From contig JANXEI010000001.1 in assembly GCA_025058835.1 (NCBI GenBank), forward strand, positions 314,561-378,560: a stretch of DNA of 64,000 nucleotides. The letters run 5' to 3'. The stretch is from Acidilobaceae archaeon. GTDB taxonomy: Archaea > Thermoproteota > Thermoprotei_A > Sulfolobales > Acidilobaceae. Of this stretch, positions 50,344 through 60,065 are shown piece by piece. Each line of letters begins with the position of its first letter. Within the stretch, counting starts at the first letter, position 1. The position numbers and the translations under genes were made by a program. Under the pieces are notes generated by a model, which was not told the origin of the DNA, searched no databases, and saw only the letters and a program-made list of their open reading frames with translations.

Positions 50344-51581
50344 TATACCTCTGCAATGCCCCAGCCTATCAACCTCCACCTGCCCATGACCCTCCTGCTT
50401 ATGGCTATTCTGGCACCCTTCCACACTACGACCTGCTTATCTAGCTTCACATCTACAACGTCTTTCTTAACTCCCTCTACTATGCCCACCACGTTGCTAG
50501 GCCCGATGGTCATGTATATCTGCTCTCCTTTCCTCAACGGCTCCGCTCTCATCTCCTCCTTGAGTCCTACGACCCTCTCGAAGAGCTGATACCTCATAGT
50601 AAGAGAATCCACGGAGGGCGCCAGCTGGCCCGGCTTACCGATCACGTTGCCCACCATTGCATTTGCCTTGGTAAGCGAAGGATCAAGAGAAGTAGCGACT
50701 GCTACGAGCCCTCCGGGGAATGCCTCCTTCACCTCCCTCTCGCCGAAACGCAGACCTTCTACCCTCGTGAAGATGGGCTCGTATTCTCTCTTTGTCCCTA
50801 CTCTCCTCACCTCTATGCCAGGTCGTATCTCTATCTCATCTCCCACCCTCAGAGCTCCCTGAACAAGAGCCCCTCCCACTACTCCTCCCACCAAGTTTTC
50901 TGGCGTGGTGCCAGGCCTGTTCACGTCGAAGCTCCTCACCACGTACATCATCGGTGGCTTGTCGATGTCTCTCTTGGGCGTGGGCACAAACTTCTCTATA
51001 GCAGCTAACAAAGCATCTATGTTAACTCTCTTCAGGGCACTGACGGGGATGATAGGAGCATCTTCGGCAGAGGTGCCCTTTACGAACTTCTTGATCTCCT
51101 CGTAGCTCTTCAAAGCCCTCTCTCTAGAGACTACGTCGATCTTGTTTTGAACTATAATTATGTTCTTTATCCCCGTGATCTCGAGAGCCGCCAAGTGCTC
51201 CCGCGTTTGAGGCTGTGGGCAAGGCTCGTTAGCTGCTATCACAAGGAGAGCCCCGTCCATGAGCGCTATGCCTGAAAGCATGATAGCCATGAGGGTCTCA
51301 TGGCCCGGCGCATCTATGAAGGATAGCCTTCTCACCAGCCTAGGTTTCTCGCCGGGGTTACACTCGCAAACGGGCTCGGGGGAGAACTTGTCAGGATATT
51401 CGCAGCCTTTGCACTCCCAGACCTCTCCGTCGGCATATCCTAGGAATATGGTCCTTGCCTCTTTCACCTCCATGCTGTGCCTCATAGTCCAGGTTCCTGT
51501 AAGCGCTTGTACCAGAGTGGTCTTGCCGTGATCTACGTGACCCACTACTCCAACGGTTACCTCTGGCTGTTCAAGGGGCAA
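50343..51581 (-). CDS. eif2g: Translation initiation factor aIF2 gamma
   Basis: GTPase subunit that carries initiator Met-tRNA to the ribosome. P-loop GHVDHGKTT (about 14-22), DAPGHET, NKID, and a zinc knuckle with CKGCEYPDKF and CECN. Domains II and III follow, 412 residues in total. Initiator tRNA-Met is encoded at 59.3 kb. It lies 11 bases downstream of the eS6 gene and overlaps the PIN gene by one base. Confidence 0.97.
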   Translation of the reverse strand: MPLEQPEVTVGVVGHVDHGKTTLVQALTGTWTMRHSMEVKEARTIFLGYADGEVWECKGCEYPDKFSPEPVCECNPGEKPRLVRRLSFIDAPGHETLMAIMLSGIALMDGALLVIAANEPCPQPQTREHLAALEITGIKNIIIVQNKIDVVSRERALKSYEEIKKFVKGTSAEDAPIIPVSALKRVNIDALLAAIEKFVPTPKRDIDKPPMMYVVRSFDVNRPGTTPENLVGGVVGGALVQGALRVGDEIEIRPGIEVRRVGTKREYEPIFTRVEGLRFGEREVKEAFPGGLVAVATSLDPSLTKANAMVGNVIGKPGQLAPSVDSLTMRYQLFERVVGLKEEMRAEPLRKGEQIYMTIGPSNVVGIVEGVKKDVVDVKLDKQVVVWKGARIAISRRVMGRWRLIGWGIAEV

Positions 51582-51592
51582 GCGTATCCCCG

Positions 51593-52288
51593 CTACTCGT
51601 TGACTATGATCAAGTTGAGCTGAGCTAGAGCGGTCTTACGCCTCTCCACTCTTGGGTCTGGGATCATCCTGCCCCTGACGCTCTTTCTCCTCCTCTCCCC
51701 CTTTCTCTTAGGCCTATAGCCGGGAGGGCCTGCAAGGAGCACCTCCCATCTCCCTGTACCCGGCACTCCAGGATGCATTGGTAAACCTGTAGCGTCACTG
51801 CCACCAACGATCTTTAGCCTGAGGCCTTTTAGCCCGAAGAGAGACCCGTCTACGTAGTCCCCCACTTCCAGCCCTGCTAACCTGATCGCTACGTTCTCGT
51901 CCACGGCTATCTGCCAAGACATGGCCCTCATAGCCTCTCCCTCTGCCTCCGTGCTCCCCACCACCTCAGAGAGAAGGGAGGAGCTCACATGAACCTCGCC
52001 GTCAGGAACCTTGTCATCGATTTCTACTCGGAAGGGCACCTTGACCTTCTTGTCACCTGTCTTGAACCTTAGCGTGATCACTTTTGCCTCGCCGAGCTTC
52101 AGCTCGGCAGCAAGCTTGCTGTTCAGTCTCGAAGTGGGCAGCTCGCTCCTGTCCTGCTCCTTCGTCTTCCTCATCGTGTCTCCGTAAGGTATCTCATCGT
52201 TCCCGACTACCTTTACCTTCACAGCTTCTCCCTTTGCAGCAGGGTCGGATATGACTACCCTCAGCGGAGGCCTCTCCTTCGATGCCAA
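51593..52288 (-). CDS. rps6e: Ribosomal protein eS6, long crenarchaeal form
   Basis: 231 residues. The eS6 core is in the last 110 residues: GLEVGDYVDGSLFGLKGLRLKIVGGSD, GLPMHPGVPG, PPGYRPKRKGERRRKSVRG. The first 110 residues begin with the family strand RVVISDPAAKG but then carry an insert or added domain (PTSRLNSKLAAEL, VPFRVEIDDKVPDGEVHVS) of the kind found in crenarchaeal eS6, whereas other archaea have about 130 residues. First gene of the series leading to aIF2-gamma; divergent from aIF5B. Confidence 0.9.
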   Translation of the reverse strand: MASKERPPLRVVISDPAAKGEAVKVKVVGNDEIPYGDTMRKTKEQDRSELPTSRLNSKLAAELKLGEAKVITLRFKTGDKKVKVPFRVEIDDKVPDGEVHVSSSLLSEVVGSTEAEGEAMRAMSWQIAVDENVAIRLAGLEVGDYVDGSLFGLKGLRLKIVGGSDATGLPMHPGVPGTGRWEVLLAGPPGYRPKRKGERRRKSVRGRMIPDPRVERRKTALAQLNLIIVNE

Positions 52289-52365
52289 CCCTCGTACCTC
52301 CTCTCCTTACTTTTGATCTGACCCTATTAGCTATTTACTTTCAAAGATCGTTTGGGGAGCGCAAG

Positions 52366-54198
52366 GTGAGCTCGCCGAGGCTGAGGCAGCCAATAGTGGT
52401 CGTGCTGGGTCATGTAGATCATGGGAAAACAAGTCTGCTCGACAAGATCAGAAGGACGGCGATAGCGACCAAGGAGCACGGCGGGATGACGCAGCACATA
52501 GGGGCGAGCGTCGTGCCATCTGAAGTGATCGAGAAGATCGCAGAGCCCCTCCGCAAGGTGATACCGCTCAAGCTTACGATACCGGGACTGCTTTTCATAG
52601 ACACGCCTGGCCACGAGCTGTTTTCCAACCTCAGGAGGAGAGGGGGGAGCGTCGCAGACCTTGCCATCTTAGTAGTTGATATAGTAGAGGGGATGCAACC
52701 CCAGACCTATGAAGCTCTCGAACTCCTCAGGGCCAGAAGGACGCCCTTCGTGGTGGCAGCGAACAAGATAGACAGGATCCACGGTTGGAACCCGAAGTAC
52801 GACACTCCCTTCATAAACAGCTCTCAGGCACAAAGCGAAAGAGTGAAGAGAGAGCTGGAGGAAAGGATCTACGCGCTTGTTGGTAAGCTATATGAGAAGG
52901 GACTCCCCGCTGAGCTGTTCCTGAGAGTGAAAGACTTCACCAAGCAGGTGGCTATTGTGCCCGTCTCGGCAAAGACTGGAGAGGGGATAGCTGAGCTCTT
53001 GGCAATCATAGCTGGACTGGCCCAGAGGTACATGAGCGAGAGGCTGAGATATGCGGAGGGTCCTGCTCGAGGGGTAGTGCTAGAGGTCAAGGAGCAGCAG
53101 GGTCTGGGAGTGGTCGCTGATGCCATAATATACGATGGAGTGTTGAGGGTGGGAGACCTCATAGTGTTGGCAGGTAAGGAAGGCCCTGTGGTGACGAGAG
53201 TTAGAGGGCTCCTCATGCCGAGACCCATGGAGGAGATAAGGGCAAGGGAGACGAGGTTCGTAAATGTGGAGGAAGTAACTGCAGCTTCAGGAGTGCGGAT
53301 AGTTGCTCACAACCTGGAGAACGTCCTTGCGGGCTCCCCTCTGAACGCTGTGACGGAGGAGGAGCTGGAGAAGGCGAAAGAGAGCGTGAGGGAAGAGGTG
53401 AAGAGCATTATAACGAGGACAGAGAGCATAGGACTGGTAGTGAAGGCCGACACCTTAGGAACCCTCGAGGCCATAGTGGAGGCCTTGAACAAGAAAGGGG
53501 TAGCAGTGAGAGTAGCAGATGTAGGCCCGGTAACGAGGAACGACGTAATAGATGCCTCCATTACAGCAAAGCTGAACAGATATCTAGGAGTTATCCTCGC
53601 CTTTAACGTAAAGATCTTGCCGGAGGCAGAGGAGGAGATGGCCAAGAGCGGCGTGAAGGTTATCAGCAACAACATCATTTACAGGCTCCTGGAGGACTAT
53701 GACGAGTGGGTAAAGAGCGAGAAGGAGGCGGAGAAGAGGAGGGCCCTCGATGCTCTAGTGAGGCCAGGCAAGTTCAGGATCCTCCCTGGCTACGTGTTCA
53801 GGAGGAGCGATCCTCTCATCGTAGGAGTAGAGGTCCTCGGCGGCGTTCTGAAGCCAGGTTACCCAGTTATGGACTCTCAGGGGAGGCATCTTGGCAAGAT
53901 CATGGCAATCAAAGATAGGGACAAGAGTCTGGCAGAGGTGAGGACTGGGGCAAGCATTGCAGTCTCAATTCAGGGCAGAGTACTGCTTGGGAGACAGGTA
54001 GAGGAGGGCGACGTTCTGTACTCAGAGGTACCAGCAGATCATGCGCAGAGCCTTCTCACTGACTATCTCAACCTTGTGTCCCAAGACGAGCTAATGGTGC
54101 TGAGGGAGATAGTCGAGATCAAGTACAAAGGGGGAGACAAGAACTATTTGACTGCGCTCATGAAAGTCAAGAAGGTTTTGGAGGAGGGCAGAGTTTAG
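52366..54198 (+). CDS. infB: Translation initiation factor aIF5B (IF-2 like)
   Basis: GTPase that joins ribosomal subunits at the end of initiation. P-loop GHVDHGKTS, the switch segment [16 protein letters not shown] and AANKIDR are present, followed by the beta-barrel domain II, domain III (about 370-470) and domain IV. The frame is open up to 52282, but the GTG at 52366 follows GGGGAG at ideal spacing and gives about 610 residues, the usual archaeal length. No intein is present. Confidence 0.95.
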   Translation: MSSPRLRQPIVVVLGHVDHGKTSLLDKIRRTAIATKEHGGMTQHIGASVVPSEVIEKIAEPLRKVIPLKLTIPGLLFIDTPGHELFSNLRRRGGSVADLAILVVDIVEGMQPQTYEALELLRARRTPFVVAANKIDRIHGWNPKYDTPFINSSQAQSERVKRELEERIYALVGKLYEKGLPAELFLRVKDFTKQVAIVPVSAKTGEGIAELLAIIAGLAQRYMSERLRYAEGPARGVVLEVKEQQGLGVVADAIIYDGVLRVGDLIVLAGKEGPVVTRVRGLLMPRPMEEIRARETRFVNVEEVTAASGVRIVAHNLENVLAGSPLNAVTEEELEKAKESVREEVKSIITRTESIGLVVKADTLGTLEAIVEALNKKGVAVRVADVGPVTRNDVIDASITAKLNRYLGVILAFNVKILPEAEEEMAKSGVKVISNNIIYRLLEDYDEWVKSEKEAEKRRALDALVRPGKFRILPGYVFRRSDPLIVGVEVLGGVLKPGYPVMDSQGRHLGKIMAIKDRDKSLAEVRTGASIAVSIQGRVLLGRQVEEGDVLYSEVPADHAQSLLTDYLNLVSQDELMVLREIVEIKYKGGDKNYLTALMKVKKVLEEGRV

Positions 54199-54608
54199 AG
54201 AATCTCGTGCGGGGAGAACAGAACCCTTACCTCTTTCTCGAAGGCCTCAGGCGAGTCAGATGCGTGGACTATGTTTTCGAGAATGGAAAGCGAGAAGTCT
54301 CCCCTGATGGTCCCTGGCGGAGCCTTTCTCCCATCCGTAGGGCCTATGAGAGTCCTCACGACGCTTATGACTGAGTCGCCCTCGAGCACCATAGCAACTA
54401 CGGGCCCGCTAGAGGCAAAGGCAACGAGCTCCTCGAAGAACGGCTTCCCTCTATGAACGCTGTAGAACTCCTCGGCCTGTTGCCTCGTCATCAGGAGCAT
54501 CTTCAGCGCCCTGATTTTGATCCCCTTTCGCTCTATCCTCGAAATGACTTCTCCCACAAGACCCCTCCTTACGCCGTCCGGCTTGATCACCAGCAGCGTT
54601 CTCTCCAC
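54195..54608 (-). CDS. ndk: Nucleoside diphosphate kinase
   Basis: Transfers phosphate between nucleoside di- and triphosphates through a phosphohistidine. 137 residues. [18 protein letters not shown] opens the fold, the catalytic His follows in [10 protein letters not shown], and GDFS and [16 protein letters not shown] are diagnostic. It lies one base downstream of eL24 and converges on aIF5B with a 4-base overlap. Confidence 0.97.
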   Translation of the reverse strand: MERTLLVIKPDGVRRGLVGEVISRIERKGIKIRALKMLLMTRQQAEEFYSVHRGKPFFEELVAFASSGPVVAMVLEGDSVISVVRTLIGPTDGRKAPPGTIRGDFSLSILENIVHASDSPEAFEKEVRVLFSPHEIL

Positions 54609-54609
54609 T

Positions 54610-54795
54610 TCAACCCACCTGGGCCCTTATCTTCTTAGTCCAGCCCAACCTTGCAGGGTTTCTGCCCAGGGAGAAGTTCTTCCTGCACTTGCTACTACAG
54701 AACCAGAATATCTCTCCCTTGTTCGTCACGTACATCATACCTGTGCCTGGCTCTATGCTCCTACCGCAATAGCTGCAGGTCCTCTCTTTGGGCAT
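54610..54795 (-). CDS. rpl24e: Ribosomal protein eL24
   Basis: Zinc-containing large-subunit protein. The ATG at 54795 gives 61 residues; the upstream open frame is not family-like. The four cysteines are in CSYCGRS and CSSKC, with [16 protein letters not shown] between them and [13 protein letters not shown] at the end, all typical. Confidence 0.95.
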   Translation of the reverse strand: MPKERTCSYCGRSIEPGTGMMYVTNKGEIFWFCSSKCRKNFSLGRNPARLGWTKKIRAQVG

Positions 54796-54867
54796 CCCTT
54801 TCGCCCGCCCGCGCCCGTCTTTTGAGCTTAATAGGCTTAACATGAGCAAGAGCAGAAGGGAATAGGA

Positions 54868-55104
54868 GTGAGCTCCGGCGAGTTCAACATAATAGAGGAG
54901 ATCGGGTACCCTGCAGAGGTCATCCAGATAATTGGAAGGACGGGCGTGACCGGAGAGGTCATACAGGTCAGAGTGAGGATCTTAGAGGGGAAGGACAAGG
55001 GGAGAGTCCTAACTAGAAACGTCATGGGAGCTGTTAGGATCGGGGACATAGTCATACTTCGTGAAACAGAGAGGGAGGCGAGAAAGCTCTCAGGAAAGAG
55101 ATAG
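54868..55104 (+). CDS. rps28e: Ribosomal protein eS28
   Basis: Small-subunit protein of 78 residues with a single OB fold: [27 protein letters not shown] and the conserved end [21 protein letters not shown] start after AATAGGAG. In other archaea eS28 and eL24 are usually in one transcript, often after L7Ae; here they are divergent and L7Ae is absent. Confidence 0.95.
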   Translation: MSSGEFNIIEEIGYPAEVIQIIGRTGVTGEVIQVRVRILEGKDKGRVLTRNVMGAVRIGDIVILRETEREARKLSGKR

Positions 55105-55108
55105 CTTC

Positions 55109-55483
55109 ATGAGAAGGCTCGAGGTCTTGCTGGGCCTGTTGGACGAACTACTAGCATCGTTGATAATAGCAGGCCTCATATCTTTCGGGCTGTACTTCGC
55201 AGGCCTCCTGGATCTTCTGGAGTCGATGGTGCTGTTCTTCCTGCTAGCTCTCCCCACTCTCTTCCTGGCCCGGAAGCTGCTAGAGGCCCAGGAGCAGCCG
55301 GTAAAGGTAGGTCCTGAAGCGCTGGTAGGGAAAACGGCTGACGTGCTATATGCAGGCAAAACAGCCTATGTGCTCATCGAGGGAGAGCCGTGGCCTGCTG
55401 AGTCTTCAGAGGAGCTGAGGGAGGGGGAAAAGGTGGTCGTGGTGGGCAGGAGAGACGGGAAGCTCATCGTGAAGAAAGCCTAG
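55109..55483 (+). CDS. NfeD-like membrane protein
   Basis: About 124 residues: two hydrophobic helices (about 13-34 and 36-55) and a C-terminal small OB fold (LVGKTADVLYAGKTAYVLIEGEPWPAES, then EGEKVVVVGRRDGKLIV) as in NfeD C-terminal domains. NfeD partners of stomatin and membrane protease are common in archaea, but no stomatin gene is nearby. It starts 4 bases after eS28. It converges on an HD hydrolase gene with a 20-base overlap. Confidence 0.8.
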   Translation: MRRLEVLLGLLDELLASLIIAGLISFGLYFAGLLDLLESMVLFFLLALPTLFLARKLLEAQEQPVKVGPEALVGKTADVLYAGKTAYVLIEGEPWPAESSEELREGEKVVVVGRRDGKLIVKKA

Positions 55484-56003
55484 AGAGGAATTCTTTGAGA
55501 ACTTCCTCAACTGCTCCCTCCCTTGCGACCTGCCAGGCCTTCTCGATGCTCCCCTGGGCTATGTCGTCCACTCTATAGCCGAGCGCCATATAGCGCGTCG
55601 CTACCAGATAGGTCGCCAGGCTATCTGCGACCCTCGCTATGATAGCCTCAGTGCTGCTCCCTTTCGCGTACTCCCTGTGGAGGTCCTTCAGCTCCTCCTC
55701 AACCTCGAGGCTCTCGAAGGCCTCCCTCTCGATTCTTTCCTTCTCCTCCCCAAGTCCTGCTCTCTTGCTTATGTCACCTATCACAGCCTCTGCCAAGTCG
55801 TGCACAAGCGCTATTGCCATGGCTCTCTCCGGCTCCACGGGAATGCCTCTCTTCCTCGCCAGAAGGGCGATCTCATAGGCTATCAGTGCGGAGGCGAAAA
55901 GATGCTCAGAGACGCTTTCAGCGACTGCATGCGGGACTCCTCTCAGCATCCAGCCTGTCCTCGCAAGGCTGGAGAGGGCGGTCAAAACCTCATAGAGCTT
56001 CAA
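55464..56003 (-). CDS. HD-domain phosphohydrolase (YfbR/HDDC2-like 5'-nucleotidase)
   Basis: 179 residues. The metal site is visible: SVSEHLF (first His), LVHDLAEAVIGDI (the HD pair followed by a conserved Glu and Asp), and ARVADSLATYL (last Asp). This arrangement is that of HD hydrolases that dephosphorylate deoxynucleoside monophosphates. Substrate is inferred only. Confidence 0.85.
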   Translation of the reverse strand: MKLYEVLTALSSLARTGWMLRGVPHAVAESVSEHLFASALIAYEIALLARKRGIPVEPERAMAIALVHDLAEAVIGDISKRAGLGEEKERIEREAFESLEVEEELKDLHREYAKGSSTEAIIARVADSLATYLVATRYMALGYRVDDIAQGSIEKAWQVAREGAVEEVLKEFLSRLSSR

Positions 56004-56045
56004 GCTTATCCCCCCGATGTCCTCCCAAAACCTTTAGGTTAGGTA

Positions 56046-56723
56046 TCAATAGAAAACCCGCTCTAGCCGGGCGCTGGGGAGCCTCAGAGGCTCAAGAGCT
56101 TCCTTGTTGAGCAGGTTGGCGAAGTCGTCCACGTTCAAGAAACCTAACCTGGAGAGGTAGAAGTAGCAGCTAGGAGTTGCAGAGGCCTCAAAGAAGGAGA
56201 GGTCTGCCAAAGCGTACAGAGCACTCTCCACATCCCTCCTGGAGAGCCCGCAGTGACCTTCAGGATGAGTGTGTACGATGCCCGGCACCGAGAGCTGCGG
56301 CACTATCACTTCGTACTTCTCCCCCTCTAGCACAAAGGCTGCTCCCCCAGCAGAATATATCACCATGAACTCCACGCCGCTCTGACTTGTTTCCCTAGCA
56401 AGAGATTTCAGTAGGGCTCCGTCCAGCTTCACGGGGAGCAGAGGCAGAGACTCATATAGATCCTTTATCTTCCTTCCTCCTCTTCCGCACTGTCTCACCG
56501 TGATCTCGACCCCTACGTCTTCTAGCTCTTCAGAGCTCTCCTCTAACCATTCAGCGCCTGAGACGCAGAACTCCCGCTCCCAAGGCCTCTCCAAGGGGTC
56601 GGGGCTGATCCATATGGATTCTATGTCCAGTTCCTCCGCGTCTCTCTCTACTGCTCTCAACAGAGCAGAGACGAGCGCTACCGCGCGAGAGCCCTCCGTT
56701 ATCCTCTCTTCCTGCCGCCTCAC
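56046..56723 (-). CDS. JAMM/MPN-type putative metalloprotease
   Basis: 225 residues. The zinc motif of JAMM enzymes is complete near residue 150: HTHP with the H-x-H-x7-S-x2-D pattern (HTH...GLSRRD). The glutamate that JAMM enzymes need upstream may be in EFMVIYS. The first 90 residues are a separate unknown domain. Archaeal JAMM enzymes remove SAMP (ubiquitin-like) tags; no SAMP or E1 gene is nearby, so function is open. Confidence 0.72.
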   Translation of the reverse strand: MRRQEERITEGSRAVALVSALLRAVERDAEELDIESIWISPDPLERPWEREFCVSGAEWLEESSEELEDVGVEITVRQCGRGGRKIKDLYESLPLLPVKLDGALLKSLARETSQSGVEFMVIYSAGGAAFVLEGEKYEVIVPQLSVPGIVHTHPEGHCGLSRRDVESALYALADLSFFEASATPSCYFYLSRLGFLNVDDFANLLNKEALEPLRLPSARLERVFY

Positions 56724-56791
56724 TGCTGCTCCTGCTTACATGGATGTGACCTTTTTTAAGTGCTCTGGAAGCTAGATAGAGGGGTGAGCTA

Positions 56792-58015
56792 ATGGATTTC
56801 TCTCTTAGCAGGGATGAGGAACTGTTCAGAGAGTCCATCAGAAGCTTTCTCAGCAAGAGGCTCTCACCCATATGGGAATCCATAGACGAGAACCACCTCA
56901 TCCCTACAGAGTTGATAAGGGACTTCGGCTCTCAGGGTCTCCTGGGCATCCCCATCCCAGAAGAATATGGAGGTCAGGGAGGGAGCTTCACCCTCTCTGT
57001 TATTGCAGCAGAGGAGGTGGCTTACCATGATCCGTCCATGGCTACTGCGGTGTACACTTTGCTCAACAATGCATGGCCGTATATCCTATACATGTACGGA
57101 AGCGAGGATGTAAAAGGGGAAATCCTCCCGGCAGTGTCCTCGGGGAGGGGGTTCTTCGGCATAGCCTCGACCGAGCCGCAGGGAGGGAGCGACGTTGGCG
57201 CTTTTAAAACCTCAGCTGTTAAGGAGGGAGACAAGTACAAGGTATATGGAGAGAAGCTCTACGTGAGCGGCGTCAGGGAGGCTATGGAACAGCTTGACCT
57301 CGGGGGCTGGCTACTCATAGCAAGGACAGGTACGATGGATGAGAGACACAGGGGTCTCAGCACCTTTGCTCTTATCGGTAAGAGGAACGGCATGAGGGTT
57401 GAGAACTTGAAGTATTCCCTGCTAAACACCATAGGCAGGCACGGCATATCGACGGCTATTCTGACCCTCGAGGGCGTGGAGGTGCCGAGGAGCCACCTCG
57501 TCGGGAGCGAGGGGAGGGGCTTCTACATAGCTATGGAGGGGTTCAACATTGCTAGGCCCATGGTGGCCGCAGCAAACATAGGGGCAGCGAGGTGGGCGCT
57601 AGAAGAAGCGATAAAGTGGAGCAAAGAGAGGGTGCTCTTCGATAGACCCATATCGTCCTTCCAGGGAGTTAGCTTCCCCCTCGCCGAGATCTCCGTTGAG
57701 ATAGAGGCAACGAGACTATTGATATACAAGGCAGCATGGCTAGCGGATCGAATCTACGTGAAGAAAGAGCCGGGCCTGAAGCCTGCAGACCTAGCTTACT
57801 ACGCTGCTGCTGCAAAGATGAAGGCAGTGGAGACGGCCTTTAAGACTTTCGAGTTAGCTATGAGGACTCTCGGCGGGATCTCCTACGTTAAGGAGACAGG
57901 GCTTCACAGAGGCCTCCTGGGCATGCTCTCCTACATGGTAGGGGCTGAGGGGGCGCATAACGTGATGAAATACATCACAGCGAGGGAGCTCATCGGCAAA
58001 GACTACGTCAAGTGA
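56792..58015 (+). CDS. Acyl-CoA dehydrogenase
   Basis: FAD enzyme that forms a double bond in acyl-CoA, 407 residues. The pattern is standard: N-terminal helical domain with LGIPIPEEYGGQGG, mid domain with ASTEPQGGSDVGA, and C-terminal helices with GGISYVKETGLHR near the active site. Its presence suggests growth on fatty or branched-chain acids, with electrons going to ETF or quinone; no ETF genes are nearby. A TTTTTTAA box near 56755 and AGAGGGGTGAG precede the ATG. Confidence 0.93.
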   Translation: MDFSLSRDEELFRESIRSFLSKRLSPIWESIDENHLIPTELIRDFGSQGLLGIPIPEEYGGQGGSFTLSVIAAEEVAYHDPSMATAVYTLLNNAWPYILYMYGSEDVKGEILPAVSSGRGFFGIASTEPQGGSDVGAFKTSAVKEGDKYKVYGEKLYVSGVREAMEQLDLGGWLLIARTGTMDERHRGLSTFALIGKRNGMRVENLKYSLLNTIGRHGISTAILTLEGVEVPRSHLVGSEGRGFYIAMEGFNIARPMVAAANIGAARWALEEAIKWSKERVLFDRPISSFQGVSFPLAEISVEIEATRLLIYKAAWLADRIYVKKEPGLKPADLAYYAAAAKMKAVETAFKTFELAMRTLGGISYVKETGLHRGLLGMLSYMVGAEGAHNVMKYITARELIGKDYVK

Positions 58016-59267
58016 GCCCCTTCCTCAGCTCCGCCACCAGAGGTAGGAGCTTGAACCCCCTGTCAATTGCTCCCATTGTGCCCCTGTAGCTTTCTGTGAA
58101 CCTCTCTCCCCGCGAGGGGAAGGAGGGATGTGAGATCATGAAAGGAACCGGACCGTCCCCATGTGCTCTCAAGTCCCATGGCGTTTGGTGATCTGACGTC
58201 ACCAAGATCATTGTCTTCTCGACCTCGAGGCCATTGAGCAGCGGCGAGAAGAAGTGCCTGTCTATCGCTTCCACAGCCCTCACCTTCCCCTCAAAGTCCC
58301 CATCGTGGCCAGGCTCGTCAGGCCCCTTAAGATGCACGTACACAGCATCGACCTCTTCGAGGGCTCTGAGGGCCAGCAACGCCTCCTCCCTCAAGACCTC
58401 TTCCCGAGGCCTCCCCTCTATCTCTACGTTCAACGCCTTCATACCTAGCGCCCTCGCGATCCCCACCTCCACCGGCATCTCTGCTATACAAGCGAAAGTC
58501 ATCCCGAACTTCTCCTTTGTAGGCTCCGCTTCTGGCGCTCTGTCACCCGGATCTCTCAGCAAGACAGCGTTCCCCTTTGGTAACCCTCTCTCTGCCCTCC
58601 TCCTGTTGACTTCGTGAGAATCCAGGACCTCTATCGCCTTACGAGTGAACTCGTTTACGAGCTCCGCAGTGAGCCTCGCCTCAGGCGAGTCGTTCATGGG
58701 CCTAGAGGGAGCTACCTTGTTGTCGAACTTGGGAAGGGCTACGCTGTAGTGACCCCTCCTCTCGTAAGCGGGATCCGTGTTAGTCACCCAAGAGGAGAGG
58801 CGAGAGCTCCCATGGCTTATGACGAGAACACCTCTATGACCTACGGTTGCCTTGAAGCGAGCCTCTGCCTCGCCTCCCTTCAGCTTCATTCCATCTATGG
58901 CCCTAGCCAGTTCCCTTGCCTCTGCACTGGTGAGGCTCCTCCCCACCCTCCTGTCGAGGATCTTCAGGGTCACAGGATCGACTGTGGCGAAGTTAGCTCG
59001 GAAGGCGACGCCCACCATATCCATGGAAGCTCCTAGGGCCTCCAGAGGTCCCCTGCCCGTATAGTACTTCTCAGGATCGTAGCCTAGGATGGACATCACG
59101 GCGACGTCGCTCTCCGGCGCTACTCCGGGCGCAACGGTGTACATGATGCCTCCCACGCTGTTCCTCGCAAGGGAGTCTATGTTGGGCTTATTGGCCTCCT
59201 CAAGGGTCTTCCTCGGCGACATCTGGGAATCGGGAGCTCCGTCCAAAACGACATAGATCAGCTTCAA
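58008..59267 (-). CDS. apgM: 2,3-bisphosphoglycerate-independent phosphoglycerate mutase, archaeal type
   Basis: Interconverts 2- and 3-phosphoglycerate in glycolysis/gluconeogenesis with two metal ions. 419 residues. YVVLDGAPDS holds the first metal Asp; PESDVAVMSILGYDP holds the catalytic serine; GPDEPGHDGD and VTSDHQTPWDLRAHG give further ligands. The start is about 35 bases from a TATA-like TTCTATAAG. It converges on acyl-CoA dehydrogenase with an 8-base overlap. Confidence 0.95.
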   Translation of the reverse strand: MKLIYVVLDGAPDSQMSPRKTLEEANKPNIDSLARNSVGGIMYTVAPGVAPESDVAVMSILGYDPEKYYTGRGPLEALGASMDMVGVAFRANFATVDPVTLKILDRRVGRSLTSAEARELARAIDGMKLKGGEAEARFKATVGHRGVLVISHGSSRLSSWVTNTDPAYERRGHYSVALPKFDNKVAPSRPMNDSPEARLTAELVNEFTRKAIEVLDSHEVNRRRAERGLPKGNAVLLRDPGDRAPEAEPTKEKFGMTFACIAEMPVEVGIARALGMKALNVEIEGRPREEVLREEALLALRALEEVDAVYVHLKGPDEPGHDGDFEGKVRAVEAIDRHFFSPLLNGLEVEKTMILVTSDHQTPWDLRAHGDGPVPFMISHPSFPSRGERFTESYRGTMGAIDRGFKLLPLVAELRKGLT

Positions 59268-59314
59268 ACTTCTCCCCCTGCTTCTCTCCTTTTCTGACTC
59301 TTATAGAAAATTGG

Positions 59315-59388
59315 TAGCGGGGGGTGGATTTGAACCACCGACCTCGGGGTTATGAGCCCCGCGGGCTGCCAGGCTGCCCTACCCCGCT
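59315..59388 (-). tRNA. Initiator tRNA-Met (CAT)
   Basis: 74-base cloverleaf without intron: acceptor AGCGGGG/CCCCGCT beginning with the A-U pair, D stem GGGC/GCCC, anticodon stem CGGGG/CCCCG with loop CTCATAA, T stem GGTGG/CCACC with loop TTCAAAT, discriminator A. The three G-C pairs next to the anticodon loop and the A1-U72 pair mark the initiator. A minus-strand TATA (CTTTTAAG, 59418-59425) lies about 33 bases from the 5' end, inside the end of the neighbouring small gene. Confidence 0.94.
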
Positions 59389-59418
59389 GGGCCCCACTGT
59401 TAGTAGGGGGGGAAGAGC

Positions 59419-59607
59419 TTAAAAGTTTGTCCCCGAGAGCCCTTTGTTCCTTGCGCAGTCTAGCTTCGTCCCATCTTCCAGAACCAGCTCTAACCGGAAC
59501 ATATCTGCAAACTCGCAAAGAGTTCTCCAGGGAACAAGGGCTCTTTGACCTCCCTCCATCTCTACTATGGCCAAGTTGTCCCTTTTCCTAACCTTAGCTC
59601 TAGGCAT
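59419..59607 (-). CDS. Small protein of unknown function (62 aa)
   Basis: A basic N-terminus (MPRAKVRKRD) followed by short strands (NLAIVEMEGGQRALVPWRTL) and LVLEDGTKLDC. It lies 7 bases downstream of the next gene on the same strand, which suggests a shared transcript. Its 3' end covers the TATA box of initiator tRNA-Met. No family recognised. Confidence 0.6.
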   Translation of the reverse strand: MPRAKVRKRDNLAIVEMEGGQRALVPWRTLCEFADMFRLELVLEDGTKLDCARNKGLSGTNF

Positions 59608-59614
59608 CCTGAAA

Positions 59615-60013
59615 CTACTGCGCCTCCTTCGCCTTCTTCAAGATCCTGTTGATTATCCCCGGGTTCTTCACCCTGTTTATCTCGTTGATCGAGACGTACT
59701 CTGGAAGGGCAAATCTCGTGTGAGTTAGCTCAGCCACCTCGTTCTTGGCCTTGAGGCTCACTAAGATCCTTCTCAGCCTGTCCTCCCCCACCACCCCGCT
59801 GAAAATAACCTTGAGGTCTCTCCATGAAAGAGGTTGTCCTGCTTCTTTCAGGGCTATGAGGACCAATTTCTCTATGTCGTCGTCAACTAGCGCTGTGGTA
59901 ACGCTCACATCCCCTACTTCCATCACGCTCTGGATCTCTGCATACTTCTCGAGAACGAGCTTCCTCAACTTCTCTATGAGCTCCTTACTCGCCGCACTCT
60001 GCCTGCTCGACAC
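59615..60013 (-). CDS. Winged-helix-like protein of unknown function
   Basis: 132 residues. A helical N-terminus (ELIEKLRKLVLEKYAEI) is followed by what looks like a winged helix: LVLIALKEAGQPLSWRDLKVIFSGVVGEDRLRRILVSLKAKNEVAEL. The basic end (RVKNPGIINRILKKAK) could bind nucleic acid. GTG start about 30 bases from a strong minus-strand TATA (TTTTTATATATA, about 60042-60053). No named family; seems a DNA- or RNA-related crenarchaeal protein. Confidence 0.7.
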   Translation of the reverse strand: MSSRQSAASKELIEKLRKLVLEKYAEIQSVMEVGDVSVTTALVDDDIEKLVLIALKEAGQPLSWRDLKVIFSGVVGEDRLRRILVSLKAKNEVAELTHTRFALPEYVSINEINRVKNPGIINRILKKAKEAQ

Positions 60014-60065
60014 CTCTCTTTACCCCAATATAGAAATGGCAAGGTATATATAAAAAGATAGCTTA